Shown here in pieces: positions 38,351 through 46,159 of a stretch of 64,000 nucleotides of DNA (position 1 is the stretch's first letter; every line of letters starts with the position of its first letter). Under the pieces are notes generated by a model that saw only the letters and a list, made by a program, of their open reading frames with translations, ran no database searches and was not told where the DNA came from. Source of the DNA: Blastococcus sp. VKM Ac-2987 (GTDB taxonomy: Bacteria > Actinomycetota > Actinomycetes > Mycobacteriales > Geodermatophilaceae); the NCBI RefSeq assembly GCF_026967805.1, contig NZ_JAPVBG010000001.1:1302047-1366046 (forward strand), written 5' to 3'. Both the position numbers and the translations under genes were made by a program.

Positions 38351-39877
38351 ATGGTCGGCGTGCCCGCCTCCCGCCGTCCGCCCGGTGCTCACCGGCGGGC
38401 GCGGCTGTCCCGCCGGTCGGTGCCGACCGGCCCGGACCGCGTCGACACGGCACCGCTCGACGTCGGGCGGCCGCAGACCCGGCCACTGCCGTCGGCGACC
38501 CCGCCGCCGGGCCCGGCGGCCGCGCCGGCCAAGCTGACCGTCACCCGCGTCGCCGCCGCGCGCAGCCGCGAGCTCACCGTCGCCGCGGCCCGCCGGGTGC
38601 GGACCGCCAGCCGCGCCGACGGCGCCGGCGAGAGCGGGCTGACCCAGCTGCTGTGGGTCAACGCCCTGCACATGGCCGGCGACGCGATGATCGCCGTCTC
38701 CCTCGCCGGGACGCTGTTCTTCGCGGCCGCCGGCGACGCCCAGCGCGGCAACGTCGCGCTCTACCTGCTGGTGACGATGGCGCCGTTCGCCCTGCTCGCC
38801 CCGGTCATCGGGCCGGTGCTGGACCGGCTGCAGCGCGGCCGGCGGTGGGCCATGGCCGTCTCGCTGGGCGGCCGGGCGGTGCTGGCGCTGGTCATGGCGG
38901 CGCACTTCGACGACCTCTGGCTGTACCCGGCGGCCCTCGGGGTGCTGGTGCTCTCCAAGGCGCACAACGTGCTGCGGGCGGCGGTGGTCCCGCGCGTGCT
39001 GCCCGGCGCGATGTCGCTGACCTCGGCGAACGCCCGGCTGTCGGTGTTCGGGCTGGCGACCGCCGGTGTCGCCGGCGGGCTCGGCGCCGGGGTGGCCGCG
39101 TACATCGGCTTCGACTGGGAGCTGTGGGCGACCGCCGCGGTGTTCCTCACCGGCGCGGTGCTCGCCGTCCGGCTCCCCGCGCACGTGGACGTCCCCGCCG
39201 GCGAGGAGCCGGCCGACGTGCTCACCACCGCGGAGATCCCGCTGCCCGGCCGGCGGCGCCGGGTCACCCCCCACGTGGTGCTCGCGCTGCGGGCCAACGC
39301 GGCCCTGCGCGGGCTGGGCGGGTTCCTGACGATCTTCATGGCGTTCCTGGTGCAGGCCACCTTCGCCGACGGCTGGGAGGCGACGCTGGCCCTCGGGGCG
39401 CTCGCGGTGGCGGCCGGCGCCGGCAGCTTCACCGGGACGGCGGTCGGGTCGCGGCTGCACACCGCCGCCCCCGACCGGCTGGTGCTCTGGGCCGCCTCGG
39501 CCGCGGCGGTCGTCACCGTCCTGGCCGCGGTGTTCTACGGCTTCGGCATGGCGGTGCTGGTGGCCGCCGTCTCCGCCGTGGCGAACGCGCTGGGCAAGGT
39601 GTCGCTGGACGCGATCATCCAGCGGGAGGTGCCCGAGAGCCTGCGCGCCTCGGCCTTCGCCCGGTCGGAGACGATGCTGCAGCTGGCCTGGGTGGTCGGC
39701 GGAGCGCTGGGCATCGCGCTGCCGCCCACCGGCTGGATCGGCTTCACGGTCGCCGCCGCGCTGCTCGCGCTCGCCGTCGGGCTGCTCCTGTGGACCCTCT
39801 CCCGCAGCCGCACCCCGGCCGCCCCGACGGGGTCCCCGGACGCGCCGACGACGCCGATGGGACCGTCGTGGACGTGA
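38351..39877 (+). CDS. MFS transporter with long N-terminal tail
   Basis: A 508-residue membrane protein. The first 90 residues are Arg/Pro-rich and cytoplasmic. Twelve helices follow from LWVNALHMAGDAMIAVSLAG; LLAPVIGPVLDRLQRGRRWAM is motif A-like and VPRVLPGAMSLTSANARLSVFGL is a family mark also seen in a mycobacterial MFS protein near cspB. Its TGA overlaps the lipoprotein GTG by four bases, so transporter and lipoprotein are made together. The substrate is unknown. Confidence 0.85.
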   Translation: MVGVPASRRPPGAHRRARLSRRSVPTGPDRVDTAPLDVGRPQTRPLPSATPPPGPAAAPAKLTVTRVAAARSRELTVAAARRVRTASRADGAGESGLTQLLWVNALHMAGDAMIAVSLAGTLFFAAAGDAQRGNVALYLLVTMAPFALLAPVIGPVLDRLQRGRRWAMAVSLGGRAVLALVMAAHFDDLWLYPAALGVLVLSKAHNVLRAAVVPRVLPGAMSLTSANARLSVFGLATAGVAGGLGAGVAAYIGFDWELWATAAVFLTGAVLAVRLPAHVDVPAGEEPADVLTTAEIPLPGRRRRVTPHVVLALRANAALRGLGGFLTIFMAFLVQATFADGWEATLALGALAVAAGAGSFTGTAVGSRLHTAAPDRLVLWAASAAAVVTVLAAVFYGFGMAVLVAAVSAVANALGKVSLDAIIQREVPESLRASAFARSETMLQLAWVVGGALGIALPPTGWIGFTVAAALLALAVGLLLWTLSRSRTPAAPTGSPDAPTTPMGPSWT

Positions 39878-40338
39878 GAAGGCCCGCGACCGCATCCCTG
39901 CTCGCCCTCTGCGCCGCCGGCTCGCTGGCCGCCTGCGCGGGCGAGCCCGACACCCCCGGGGACGTCCGGGTGCAGGCCGGGAGCCAGGACGTGACCGCCC
40001 GGCCGACCCAGTACTGCCTGGACGGCGAGGGGCAGCGCTACGACGTCACGCCCCCGCTGGTCGAGGTCTCCCCCGACACCGCCATCACGCTGACCGTGCC
40101 GGAGCGGATCGCCGAGCGCGGCTGGCAGGTGCAGGTGTTCGACGAGTCGCTGCAGGAGGTGATCGGCGAGGTCGACGTCCCGGCGGGCACGGAGTCGTTC
40201 GCGGAGATCAGCTCCTCCGACGTCGTCCCGCCCGCCTTCTACCTCGTCGTCGTCGAGGACAAGGGCGGCGACTGCGGCGAGTTCACCGGCGCCTGGCCGA
40301 TCGGCTTCCTGCGCGCGGGCGGGCAGCTCCCGGGCTGA
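39874..40338 (+). CDS. DUF2771-type lipoprotein
   Basis: A 154-residue exported protein. The start MRRPATASLLALCAAGSLAAC is a lipoprotein signal peptide with lipobox LAAC, so Cys becomes lipidated and the protein is anchored outside. The mature part (QYCLDGEGQRYDV, VEVSPDTAITLTVPE, WQVQVFDESLQEVIGEVDV) is a small beta-sandwich as in DUF2771, with two cysteines positioned for a disulfide. GTGA overlap with the MFS gene suggests it helps that transporter or handles its substrate at the surface. Confidence 0.82.
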   Translation: MRRPATASLLALCAAGSLAACAGEPDTPGDVRVQAGSQDVTARPTQYCLDGEGQRYDVTPPLVEVSPDTAITLTVPERIAERGWQVQVFDESLQEVIGEVDVPAGTESFAEISSSDVVPPAFYLVVVEDKGGDCGEFTGAWPIGFLRAGGQLPG

Positions 40339-40344
40339 GCGGGC

Positions 40345-40740
40345 TCAGCCCTCCAGGTCGCCGGCGACCGCGCGCAGCACCGAGGCGACCTTGCGGGACT
40401 CCGCGCGGTCGGGGTGCCGCCCGTGGCGCAGCCCCTCGCCGACGTCGTCGAGCAGCTTGATCAGGTCCTCGATGATCGGGACGAGCTCGTCGGGTTTCTT
40501 CCGGCTCTTCGCCGCCACGGTGGCCGCCACCGAGGGGAGCGGGTCCAGGACGCGCACCTGCAGCGCCTGGTCACCCCGGCGGCCGGCCACGATGCCGAAC
40601 TCCACGCGCTGGCCGGGCTTGAGGTCGCCGCTGCCGGCCGGGAGGGCGTCCTTGTGCACGAAGACGTCGGGCCCGTCCTCGCGGGAGAGGAAGCCGAAGC
40701 CCTTCTCCGCGTTGAACCACTTCACTCTGCCGGTGGGCAC
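40345..40740 (-). CDS. cold-shock-domain protein with helical tail
   Basis: A 131-residue protein. Residues 1-67 form the cold-shock OB fold with RNP motifs [12 protein letters not shown] and DVFVHKDAL that bind single-stranded RNA or DNA. The C-terminal 60 residues ([20 protein letters not shown]) form a charged helical tail, as in the longer mycobacterial CspB rather than the 67-residue CspA. GTG40740 starts at VPTGRVKWF. It may act as an RNA chaperone. It converges on the lipoprotein gene. Confidence 0.9.
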   Translation of the reverse strand: MPTGRVKWFNAEKGFGFLSREDGPDVFVHKDALPAGSGDLKPGQRVEFGIVAGRRGDQALQVRVLDPLPSVAATVAAKSRKKPDELVPIIEDLIKLLDDVGEGLRHGRHPDRAESRKVASVLRAVAGDLEG

Positions 40741-40871
40741 GGTGGGATCCCTCAGTTCTCGGTGTGGCGCGGCCCGCGGGCCGGTCGGACGACGACAGCG
40801 CTGCTCGTCGACCAGGTTAGCCGCCGCCACGCTTCCCCGACCTCGCGATTCCGGGGCGCGCCGGTCGTCCC

Positions 40872-40877
40872 TACCCT
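40872..40877 (+). promoter_or_regulatory. -10 element of the DUF202 pair, leaderless
   Basis: TACCCT ends six bases before GTG40884, with no Shine-Dalgarno sequence between. Confidence 0.55.
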
Positions 40878-40883
40878 GGGCCG

Positions 40884-41243
40884 GTGCCCGAGCCCGCGGA
40901 CGGCCCCGACCATCCCGACTACCGGTTCACCCTCGCCAACGAGCGCACGCTGCTGGCCTGGCTGCGCACCGGCCTGGCCCTCGTGGCCGGTGGGGTCGCC
41001 GTCGCCACCTACGCCCCCGACCTGGGCGTGCGCTGGGGCAGCGCCGCCGTCTCCCTGGCCCTGGTGCTGATCGGGCTGGGCACCGCGCTGGCCGGTTACC
41101 GCCGGTGGCGGGGCAACGAGGCGGCGATCGCCGCGGGGCGGGCGCTGCCGTCGAGCCCCGTCGTCCCCGCGGTGGCCGCCGCGGTGGCCGCGGTCGTGGT
41201 GGTCGTCGGCGTCCTCGTGGGGATCGAGGTGATGCGCGGGTGA
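40884..41243 (+). CDS. DUF202 membrane protein (YidH-like)
   Basis: A 119-residue protein with three membrane helices. The start [28 protein letters not shown] is the DUF202 signature (ANERTxLAWxRT). The loop [18 protein letters not shown] is basic and should face inward. Function is unknown. A second, shorter DUF202 protein is encoded next in a GTGA overlap, so the two probably form a heteromer. Confidence 0.85.
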   Translation: MPEPADGPDHPDYRFTLANERTLLAWLRTGLALVAGGVAVATYAPDLGVRWGSAAVSLALVLIGLGTALAGYRRWRGNEAAIAAGRALPSSPVVPAVAAAVAAVVVVVGVLVGIEVMRG

Positions 41244-41557
41244 CGGCGGTGGAGACCCAGCCCGAGCGCACCGCGCTGGCCTGGCAGCGCACCGGGCTGG
41301 GCGTGCTGGCCGTCGCCGCGCTGCTCGGCCACCGGGCGCTCGGGGCCGGGCGCCCGGCGCTGCTCGTGGCGGCCGGGCTCACCGCCCTGCTCGGGCTGGG
41401 CGTGCTGGGCGGTCTCGCCCCGGCGCGCTACCGGCAGGTGCGGGACCGGGTGGCCGGCGGCCGGGCGGTGACCACGCCCGCGCCGGCCCGGGCGGTGACC
41501 GCCGTGGTGGTGCTCACCGCGCTCGCCGCCGCCGTCGCCGTCCTCGTCCCGGGCTGA
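41240..41557 (+). CDS. second DUF202 membrane protein
   Basis: A 105-residue protein starting with the same family motif (QPERTALAWQRTGLGVLAVA) and carrying three helices. It is coupled to the first DUF202 gene by a four-base overlap. Tandem DUF202 pairs are common in actinobacteria; what they do is not known. It ends ten bases before the convergent maleylpyruvate-isomerase-type gene. Confidence 0.85.
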   Translation: MTAVETQPERTALAWQRTGLGVLAVAALLGHRALGAGRPALLVAAGLTALLGLGVLGGLAPARYRQVRDRVAGGRAVTTPAPARAVTAVVVLTALAAAVAVLVPG

Positions 41558-41566
41558 GGGCGCCCG

Positions 41567-42175
41567 TCACCGGCGGCGCAGGACCCGGCCGTCGGGGAGC
41601 GTGCGACCGCTCAGCAGCGCGACCAGCCGCCCGCTGTCCGCGCGGACGACGTCGCCGTCCCCCCGGCTCCAGGCGGTGTCTTCGGCCTCGAGGCGGACGC
41701 CGGCCAGGTCGATCCCGAAGATCGCGCCGTCCGCGGCGGTGAGCCGGTCCAGCACCGCGACCACGGCGTCGGCCGGTGCCGCCGCCGGCCGACCCAGCGG
41801 GACGGTGACGTCGAGGGAGTGGATGACGGCGTGGCTGAGCGCACCGGGCGCCCCGCCGCCGGGCGGTTGCCACCCGTGCAGCACCGGCGAGCGCAGGCCG
41901 GCCAGGAGCTCGGCGGTGGGCAGGGCGGCGTCGCGGGCGGCCACGGCGTCGGAGAAGCGGGTGAAGTCGCCGCCCGCCGCCGCCATCCCGGCGCCGAACT
42001 GCTCGGCCGACAGCCGCACCGGCATGGTCACGTGCGCCACCACGTGCCGGACCTGCCACCCCGCGCAGAGCGACGGGGCGTCCCAGGTCTCGGCCGGCCC
42101 CGTGTCCAGCAGGCCGGCGAGGCCGTCGTACGTCCCCGCCACCCACGACTGCAGGTCGCTCGCGTCGGAACTCAT
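41567..42175 (-). CDS. mycothiol-dependent maleylpyruvate-isomerase-type protein
   Basis: A 202-residue protein with the DinB/maleylpyruvate-isomerase N-terminal fold. SLCAGWQVRHVVAHVTMPVRL (metal His in the VAHV helix), GGDFTRFSDAVAARDAALP and the C-terminal metal His in ALSHAVIHSLDVTVPLGRP match. Relatives use mycothiol with a Zn2+ ion to act on small electrophiles; many carry out unknown thiol transfers. The ATG overlaps the stop of the nucleotidyltransferase gene by four bases (ATGA). Confidence 0.82.
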   Translation of the reverse strand: MSSDASDLQSWVAGTYDGLAGLLDTGPAETWDAPSLCAGWQVRHVVAHVTMPVRLSAEQFGAGMAAAGGDFTRFSDAVAARDAALPTAELLAGLRSPVLHGWQPPGGGAPGALSHAVIHSLDVTVPLGRPAAAPADAVVAVLDRLTAADGAIFGIDLAGVRLEAEDTAWSRGDGDVVRADSGRLVALLSGRTLPDGRVLRRR

Positions 42176-42738
42176 CGCGGTCCGGCCTCGGGTACGACGC
42201 CCAGCCGGTCCAGCAGAACCAGGAAGACGACGGCGAAGTCGTTGCCGGCCACCTCGCGGGCCACCTGCGGCCAGTCCACCTGCTCGCGCATCGCGCGCGC
42301 CACCGGCAGCAGCCGGCCGAAGTCGCAGTAGTGCTCGTCCAGGGCCATGAGCTTGGCGGCGACGACGTCGGTGGCCCCGAGCACCGGCATCTGGACCGAG
42401 AGGACCGGCAGGGTCTCCGCCCGCTCCAGCAGATCGGTCCCCGCGGGGCGGCCGCAGGTCCGCCAGACCACGTCGACGAACACCTCGCCCTGCACCACCT
42501 TGAGCAGCCAGTCCTCGGCGGGCTCGACCACCTGGAGGCCGGCGTCGGCCAGCGCCTTCGCCGCCCGCTCGGACTCGGCGGCCGGCACGACGAAGTCGGC
42601 GTCGTGGTCGGGCTCGGGAGCACCCCGGACCCACGCGGCGTAGCCACCGCACAGCGCGAACGGCACCTCGGCCTGCTTGAGCGCGACGGCGGTCCGCTTC
42701 ATCAGGTCGCGCACCTGGTCGCGCGGGGTGGGCTCCAC
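42172..42738 (-). CDS. nucleotidyltransferase-fold protein
   Basis: A 188-residue protein of the minimal nucleotidyltransferase superfamily. CGGYAAWVRGAPEPDHDADF has the GG...DxD pattern of the catalytic strand, followed by a helix and by GEVFVDVVWRT with the third acidic residue. It resembles uncharacterised small nucleotidyltransferases such as AbiEii-type enzymes, but no antitoxin partner is adjacent. The GTG start is poorly supported by a ribosome site. Coupled to the isomerase-type gene. Confidence 0.72.
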   Translation of the reverse strand: MEPTPRDQVRDLMKRTAVALKQAEVPFALCGGYAAWVRGAPEPDHDADFVVPAAESERAAKALADAGLQVVEPAEDWLLKVVQGEVFVDVVWRTCGRPAGTDLLERAETLPVLSVQMPVLGATDVVAAKLMALDEHYCDFGRLLPVARAMREQVDWPQVAREVAGNDFAVVFLVLLDRLGVVPEAGPR

Positions 42739-42815
42739 GGGGCGTCGCTACCCGTTGGGTGCGCGAGCACGCACGCCGGGGGTAGATCCGGCACCGGGCG
42801 GGGCACAGGGGTCGG

Positions 42816-43583
42816 GTGCGCATCGCGACCTTCAACCTCCTGCACGGCCGCTCGCTCGACGACGGACGGGTCGACGTCGACCGGCTCGCCGCGGCGGTGA
42901 AGACCCTGGACGCCGACGTCCTGGGCCTGCAGGAGGTCGACCGCGACCAGCCGCGGTCGTTCGGCGCGGACCTCACCGCCGTCGCGGCCGAGGCGATGGG
43001 CGCGGTGGACTCGCAGTTCGTCGCCGCCCTGTCCGGGACACCCGGGGGCACCTGGATGGCGGCCACCGGCGACGAGCAGCCGGGGTCGGCCGGCTACGGG
43101 ATCTCGCTGCTGTCGCGCTACCCCGTCGTCTCCTGGCGGGTCGTGCGCCTGGACCCGCTGCAGGTCAGCGTGCCGCTGTGGTCCCCGCAGTCACGGCGCC
43201 CGTTCCTGGCCCGCGACGAGCCGCGGGTGGCGGTGGCCGCCGTCCTGGACGGCCCCTCCGGTCAGTTCACCGTCTGCAACACCCACCTGTCGTTCATCCC
43301 GCGCTGGAACACCCGGCAGCTGCGCACGCTGGTGCGCTCGCTGGCGGGCACCCGGGAGCCGCTGGTGCTCATGGGGGACCTCAACATGCAGCAGCGCGCG
43401 GCCGCGCGGCACAGCGGCCTGACGCCGATCGGCACGGCGGCCACGTTCCCGGCGCCCCGGCCGACCCGGCAGCTCGACCACGTCCTGGTGCGCGGCGCCC
43501 TCCGCGCGGGCGGGCCGGCCGAGGCCGTGCAGCTGCCGCTGTCGGACCACCGGGCGCTCGTCGTGCCGGTCGAGGCGGCCTGA
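42816..43583 (+). CDS. endonuclease/exonuclease/phosphatase-family protein
   Basis: A 255-residue metal-dependent phosphodiesterase of the EEP fold. Marks are MRIATFNLLHGRSLDDG (Asn), DVLGLQEVDRDQPRS (Glu), VCNTHLSF (His), LVLMGDLNM (Asp-x-Asn) and LPLSDHRALVV (SDH with catalytic His). Substrates in this family range from DNA to phospholipids and nucleotides; here none is evident. There is no signal peptide, so it acts in the cytoplasm. Single gene, two bases from the convergent acyl-CoA ligase stop. Confidence 0.88.
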   Translation: MRIATFNLLHGRSLDDGRVDVDRLAAAVKTLDADVLGLQEVDRDQPRSFGADLTAVAAEAMGAVDSQFVAALSGTPGGTWMAATGDEQPGSAGYGISLLSRYPVVSWRVVRLDPLQVSVPLWSPQSRRPFLARDEPRVAVAAVLDGPSGQFTVCNTHLSFIPRWNTRQLRTLVRSLAGTREPLVLMGDLNMQQRAAARHSGLTPIGTAATFPAPRPTRQLDHVLVRGALRAGGPAEAVQLPLSDHRALVVPVEAA

Positions 43584-43585
43584 CC

Positions 43586-45238
43586 TCAGGCGTTGCGCAC
43601 GGCAGCGGCGGATTGCAGGCCCAGCTCCTCGACCGACACCGACCGCATCTCGACCTTGCGGATCTTGCCGGTGACCGTCATCGGGAACTCGTCGACGACC
43701 TTCACGTACCGCGGCACCTTGTAGTGGGCCAGCTTGCCGGCGCAGAACTCCCGGAGCGCCTCCGCGGTGAGCGGCTCGGCGCCCTCGCGCAGCCGCACCC
43801 AGGCCATCAGCTCCTCGCCGTAGCGCTCGTCGGGGACGCCGATCACCTGCGCGTCGACGACGTCGGGGTGGGTGTAGAGGAACTCCTCGATCTCCCGCGG
43901 GTACACGTTCTCACCGCCGCGGATCACCATGTCCTTGATCCGGCCGACGATGTTGAGGTAGCCGGCGTCGTCCATGACGGCGAGGTCGCCGGTGTGCATC
44001 CAGCGGGCGGCGTCGATGACCTCCGCGGTCTTCTCCGGCTGGTCCCAGTAGCCGAGCATCACCGAGTAGCCGCGGGTGCAGAACTCCCCCGGTGTCCCGC
44101 GCGGGACGGTCAGCCCGGTCACCGGGTCGACGACCTTGACCTCCAGGTGCGGGTGCACCTGCCCGACGGTGGCGGTGCGGCGCTCGAGGTCGTCGTCGGC
44201 GCCGGTCTGGGTGGAGACCGGTGAGGTCTCGGTCATGCCGTAGCAGATGGTCACCTCGGTCATCCCCATCTCGGCGACGACGCGCTTCATGACCTCCACC
44301 GGGCAGGGCGAGCCGGCCATGATGCCGGTGCGCAGGCTGGAGAGGTCGTAGTCGGCGAAGTCGGGCAGGCCAAGCTCGGCGATGAACATCGTCGGGACGC
44401 CGTAGAGCGAGGTGCAGCGCTCGTCCTGGACGGCCCGCAGCGTGAGCGCCGGGTCGAAGCCGGGCGCCGGGATGACCATCGTCGCGCCGTGCGAGGTGGC
44501 GCCGAGGTTGCCCATCCCCATGCCGAAGCAGTGGTAGTAGGGCACCGGGATGCACACCCGGTCGGCCTCGGTGTAGCCGCAGCCCTCGCCCACGAAGAAG
44601 CCGTTGTTGAGCAGGTTGTGGTGGGTGAGCGTGGCGCCCTTGGGGAAGCCCGTCGTCCCCGAGGTGTACTGGATGTTGATCGGGTCGTCGGCCGACAGCT
44701 CCGCGGCCCGCTCGACCAGCAGGCCGCCGTCGGCGGCGCGGCCGCGGTCCATCAGCTGCGTCCACTCGGGGGAGCCGAGGAACACGACCTCGCGCAGCTC
44801 GGGGCAGTCGCCGCGCACCTCCCCGACCATCGCGCGGTAGTCGCTGGTCTTGAAGTCCGGTGCGCTGACCAGCACCGAGATGCCGGCCTGCTTGAGCACG
44901 TAGGCGAGCTCGTGCGTGCGGTAGGCCGGGTTGATGTTGACCAGGATCGCGCCGAGCTTCGCGGTGGCGTACTGCACGAAGACCCACTCGGCGCAGTTGG
45001 GCGCCCAGATGCCGACCCGGTCGCCCTTCCGCACGCCGAGGGCGTCCAGGCCGAGCGCGCAGGCGTCGACGTCGGCGACCAGCTGCGGGTAGGACCAGCG
45101 GCGACCGGTGGCGCACTCGACGAGCGCCTCGTGGTCGCCGACCCGCGCCGCCGTCCGATCGAGGTTGGCCCCGATCGTGTCCCCGAGCAGGGGGGTGGTC
45201 GAGGTCCCGCTGCTGTAGGACGGCAGCGCAGCAGTCAC
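43586..45238 (-). CDS. AMP-binding acyl-CoA synthetase
   Basis: A 550-residue ligase that activates a fatty or other carboxylic acid to acyl-CoA via an acyl-AMP. Motifs in order are [19 protein letters not shown] (P-loop), [75 protein letters not shown] and the catalytic Lys in [11 protein letters not shown]. The overall sequence is close to medium/long-chain actinobacterial FadD-type synthetases. The GTG start overlaps the stop of a 76-residue gene (GTGA). Fits with the thioesterase in this window only in general terms. Confidence 0.92.
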   Translation of the reverse strand: MTAALPSYSSGTSTTPLLGDTIGANLDRTAARVGDHEALVECATGRRWSYPQLVADVDACALGLDALGVRKGDRVGIWAPNCAEWVFVQYATAKLGAILVNINPAYRTHELAYVLKQAGISVLVSAPDFKTSDYRAMVGEVRGDCPELREVVFLGSPEWTQLMDRGRAADGGLLVERAAELSADDPINIQYTSGTTGFPKGATLTHHNLLNNGFFVGEGCGYTEADRVCIPVPYYHCFGMGMGNLGATSHGATMVIPAPGFDPALTLRAVQDERCTSLYGVPTMFIAELGLPDFADYDLSSLRTGIMAGSPCPVEVMKRVVAEMGMTEVTICYGMTETSPVSTQTGADDDLERRTATVGQVHPHLEVKVVDPVTGLTVPRGTPGEFCTRGYSVMLGYWDQPEKTAEVIDAARWMHTGDLAVMDDAGYLNIVGRIKDMVIRGGENVYPREIEEFLYTHPDVVDAQVIGVPDERYGEELMAWVRLREGAEPLTAEALREFCAGKLAHYKVPRYVKVVDEFPMTVTGKIRKVEMRSVSVEELGLQSAAAVRNA

Positions 45239-45465
45239 CGCCGACGCCGCCCCTCGGGCGTCTGCACACCCGCCCGGTTCGGCTTGTCGGTGGGGTGCGC
45301 GTACCGCAGCCGGTCGGCCGGGAGCGGGAAGTCGTGGTCCTGCCCGAAGGGCGACAGCCCGCCGGCGACCGAGGCGGAGAGCTCCGTGAGCGGCGGTCCG
45401 CCGTCCTCCGACTCGCCCCAGGTGGGTTCCACGAGGTGCGCGTGCTTCTCGTTGCGCTTGGCCAT
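45235..45465 (-). CDS. small conserved-looking protein coupled to the acyl-CoA synthetase
   Basis: A 76-residue polar protein beginning [20 protein letters not shown], with a Gly/Pro middle and a C-terminal [19 protein letters not shown]. It has no membrane helix or Cys. I do not recognise a family. Its coding use (G/C third positions), the ATG start and the GTGA overlap with the synthetase support a real gene. It may help the ligase or be an independent small protein. Confidence 0.65.
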   Translation of the reverse strand: MAKRNEKHAHLVEPTWGESEDGGPPLTELSASVAGGLSPFGQDHDFPLPADRLRYAHPTDKPNRAGVQTPEGRRRR

Positions 45466-45582
45466 GACGCCTCCGTGTGCGGTACCGGGTGCACCGCGCG
45501 GTGCACCGTTCCGGTCCATCTTGGCCGATCCCGCCCGGAGGGCGCACGCCACCGCCCCGGGCGGGTCGGCCCGCTGTCGTGC

Positions 45583-46107
45583 TCAGCGAGCCCGGGTCAC
45601 CTCGCGGGCGCCGTAGACGGTGCCCGCCCCGTCCGCGGTCAGGACCCACCGGTCCCCGCCCACGGGCGCGGCCCGCACGGCGCCGCCGTCGAGGGCCTGC
45701 ACGGCCCGGGTGCGCCAGACGGCGGTGCTCAGCAGCCGCAGCCGCACCGGTTCGTCGGACAGCTCGTCGAAGCCGTCGGGCTCGAAGGCCAGCAGCGCCG
45801 GGCCGGCGATCCGCAGCCTGCCGGTGCGCCAGGTGGTGCCCGCGAGGGCCCGCTCCCACCGCCGGGTGCGCAGCAGGGCGCCGGCCCCCGCCGCCACGCC
45901 GGCCAGCCCGCCGACCACCAGGAGGGCGACGCCCAGCCCGGCCCCGGGCAGCCGGCCGCCGCCCGAACCGGCCACCGCCACGGCGGCGACGCCGAGCAGG
46001 ATCCCGAGGACGACGGCGATCAGGCCGCCACCGAGCCAGCGCAGGGCACCCACCTGGTGGGCGGCCAGGGCCGTCCTGGTCTGCGGGTCGTCACTCGCCG
46101 GGTGCAT
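45583..46107 (-). CDS. membrane protein of unknown function
   Basis: A 174-residue protein. Two helices in the N-terminal half ([19 protein letters not shown] and [20 protein letters not shown]) are followed by a soluble beta-rich part ([38 protein letters not shown]) that resembles a small PH-like or OB domain but is not recognisable. It is divergent from the helicase-associated gene, with both starts 53 bp apart. Confidence 0.7.
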   Translation of the reverse strand: MHPASDDPQTRTALAAHQVGALRWLGGGLIAVVLGILLGVAAVAVAGSGGGRLPGAGLGVALLVVGGLAGVAAGAGALLRTRRWERALAGTTWRTGRLRIAGPALLAFEPDGFDELSDEPVRLRLLSTAVWRTRAVQALDGGAVRAAPVGGDRWVLTADGAGTVYGAREVTRAR

Positions 46108-46146
46108 GCGCCCATGCTGGCAGGAGCACCGGCGCGATCGGCGACG

Positions 46147-46152
46147 TAGCGT
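46147..46152 (+). promoter_or_regulatory. -10 element of the helicase-associated gene, leaderless
   Basis: TAGCGT ends seven bases before ATG46160; there is no ribosome site between. Confidence 0.55.
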
Positions 46153-46159
46153 GGACCGG

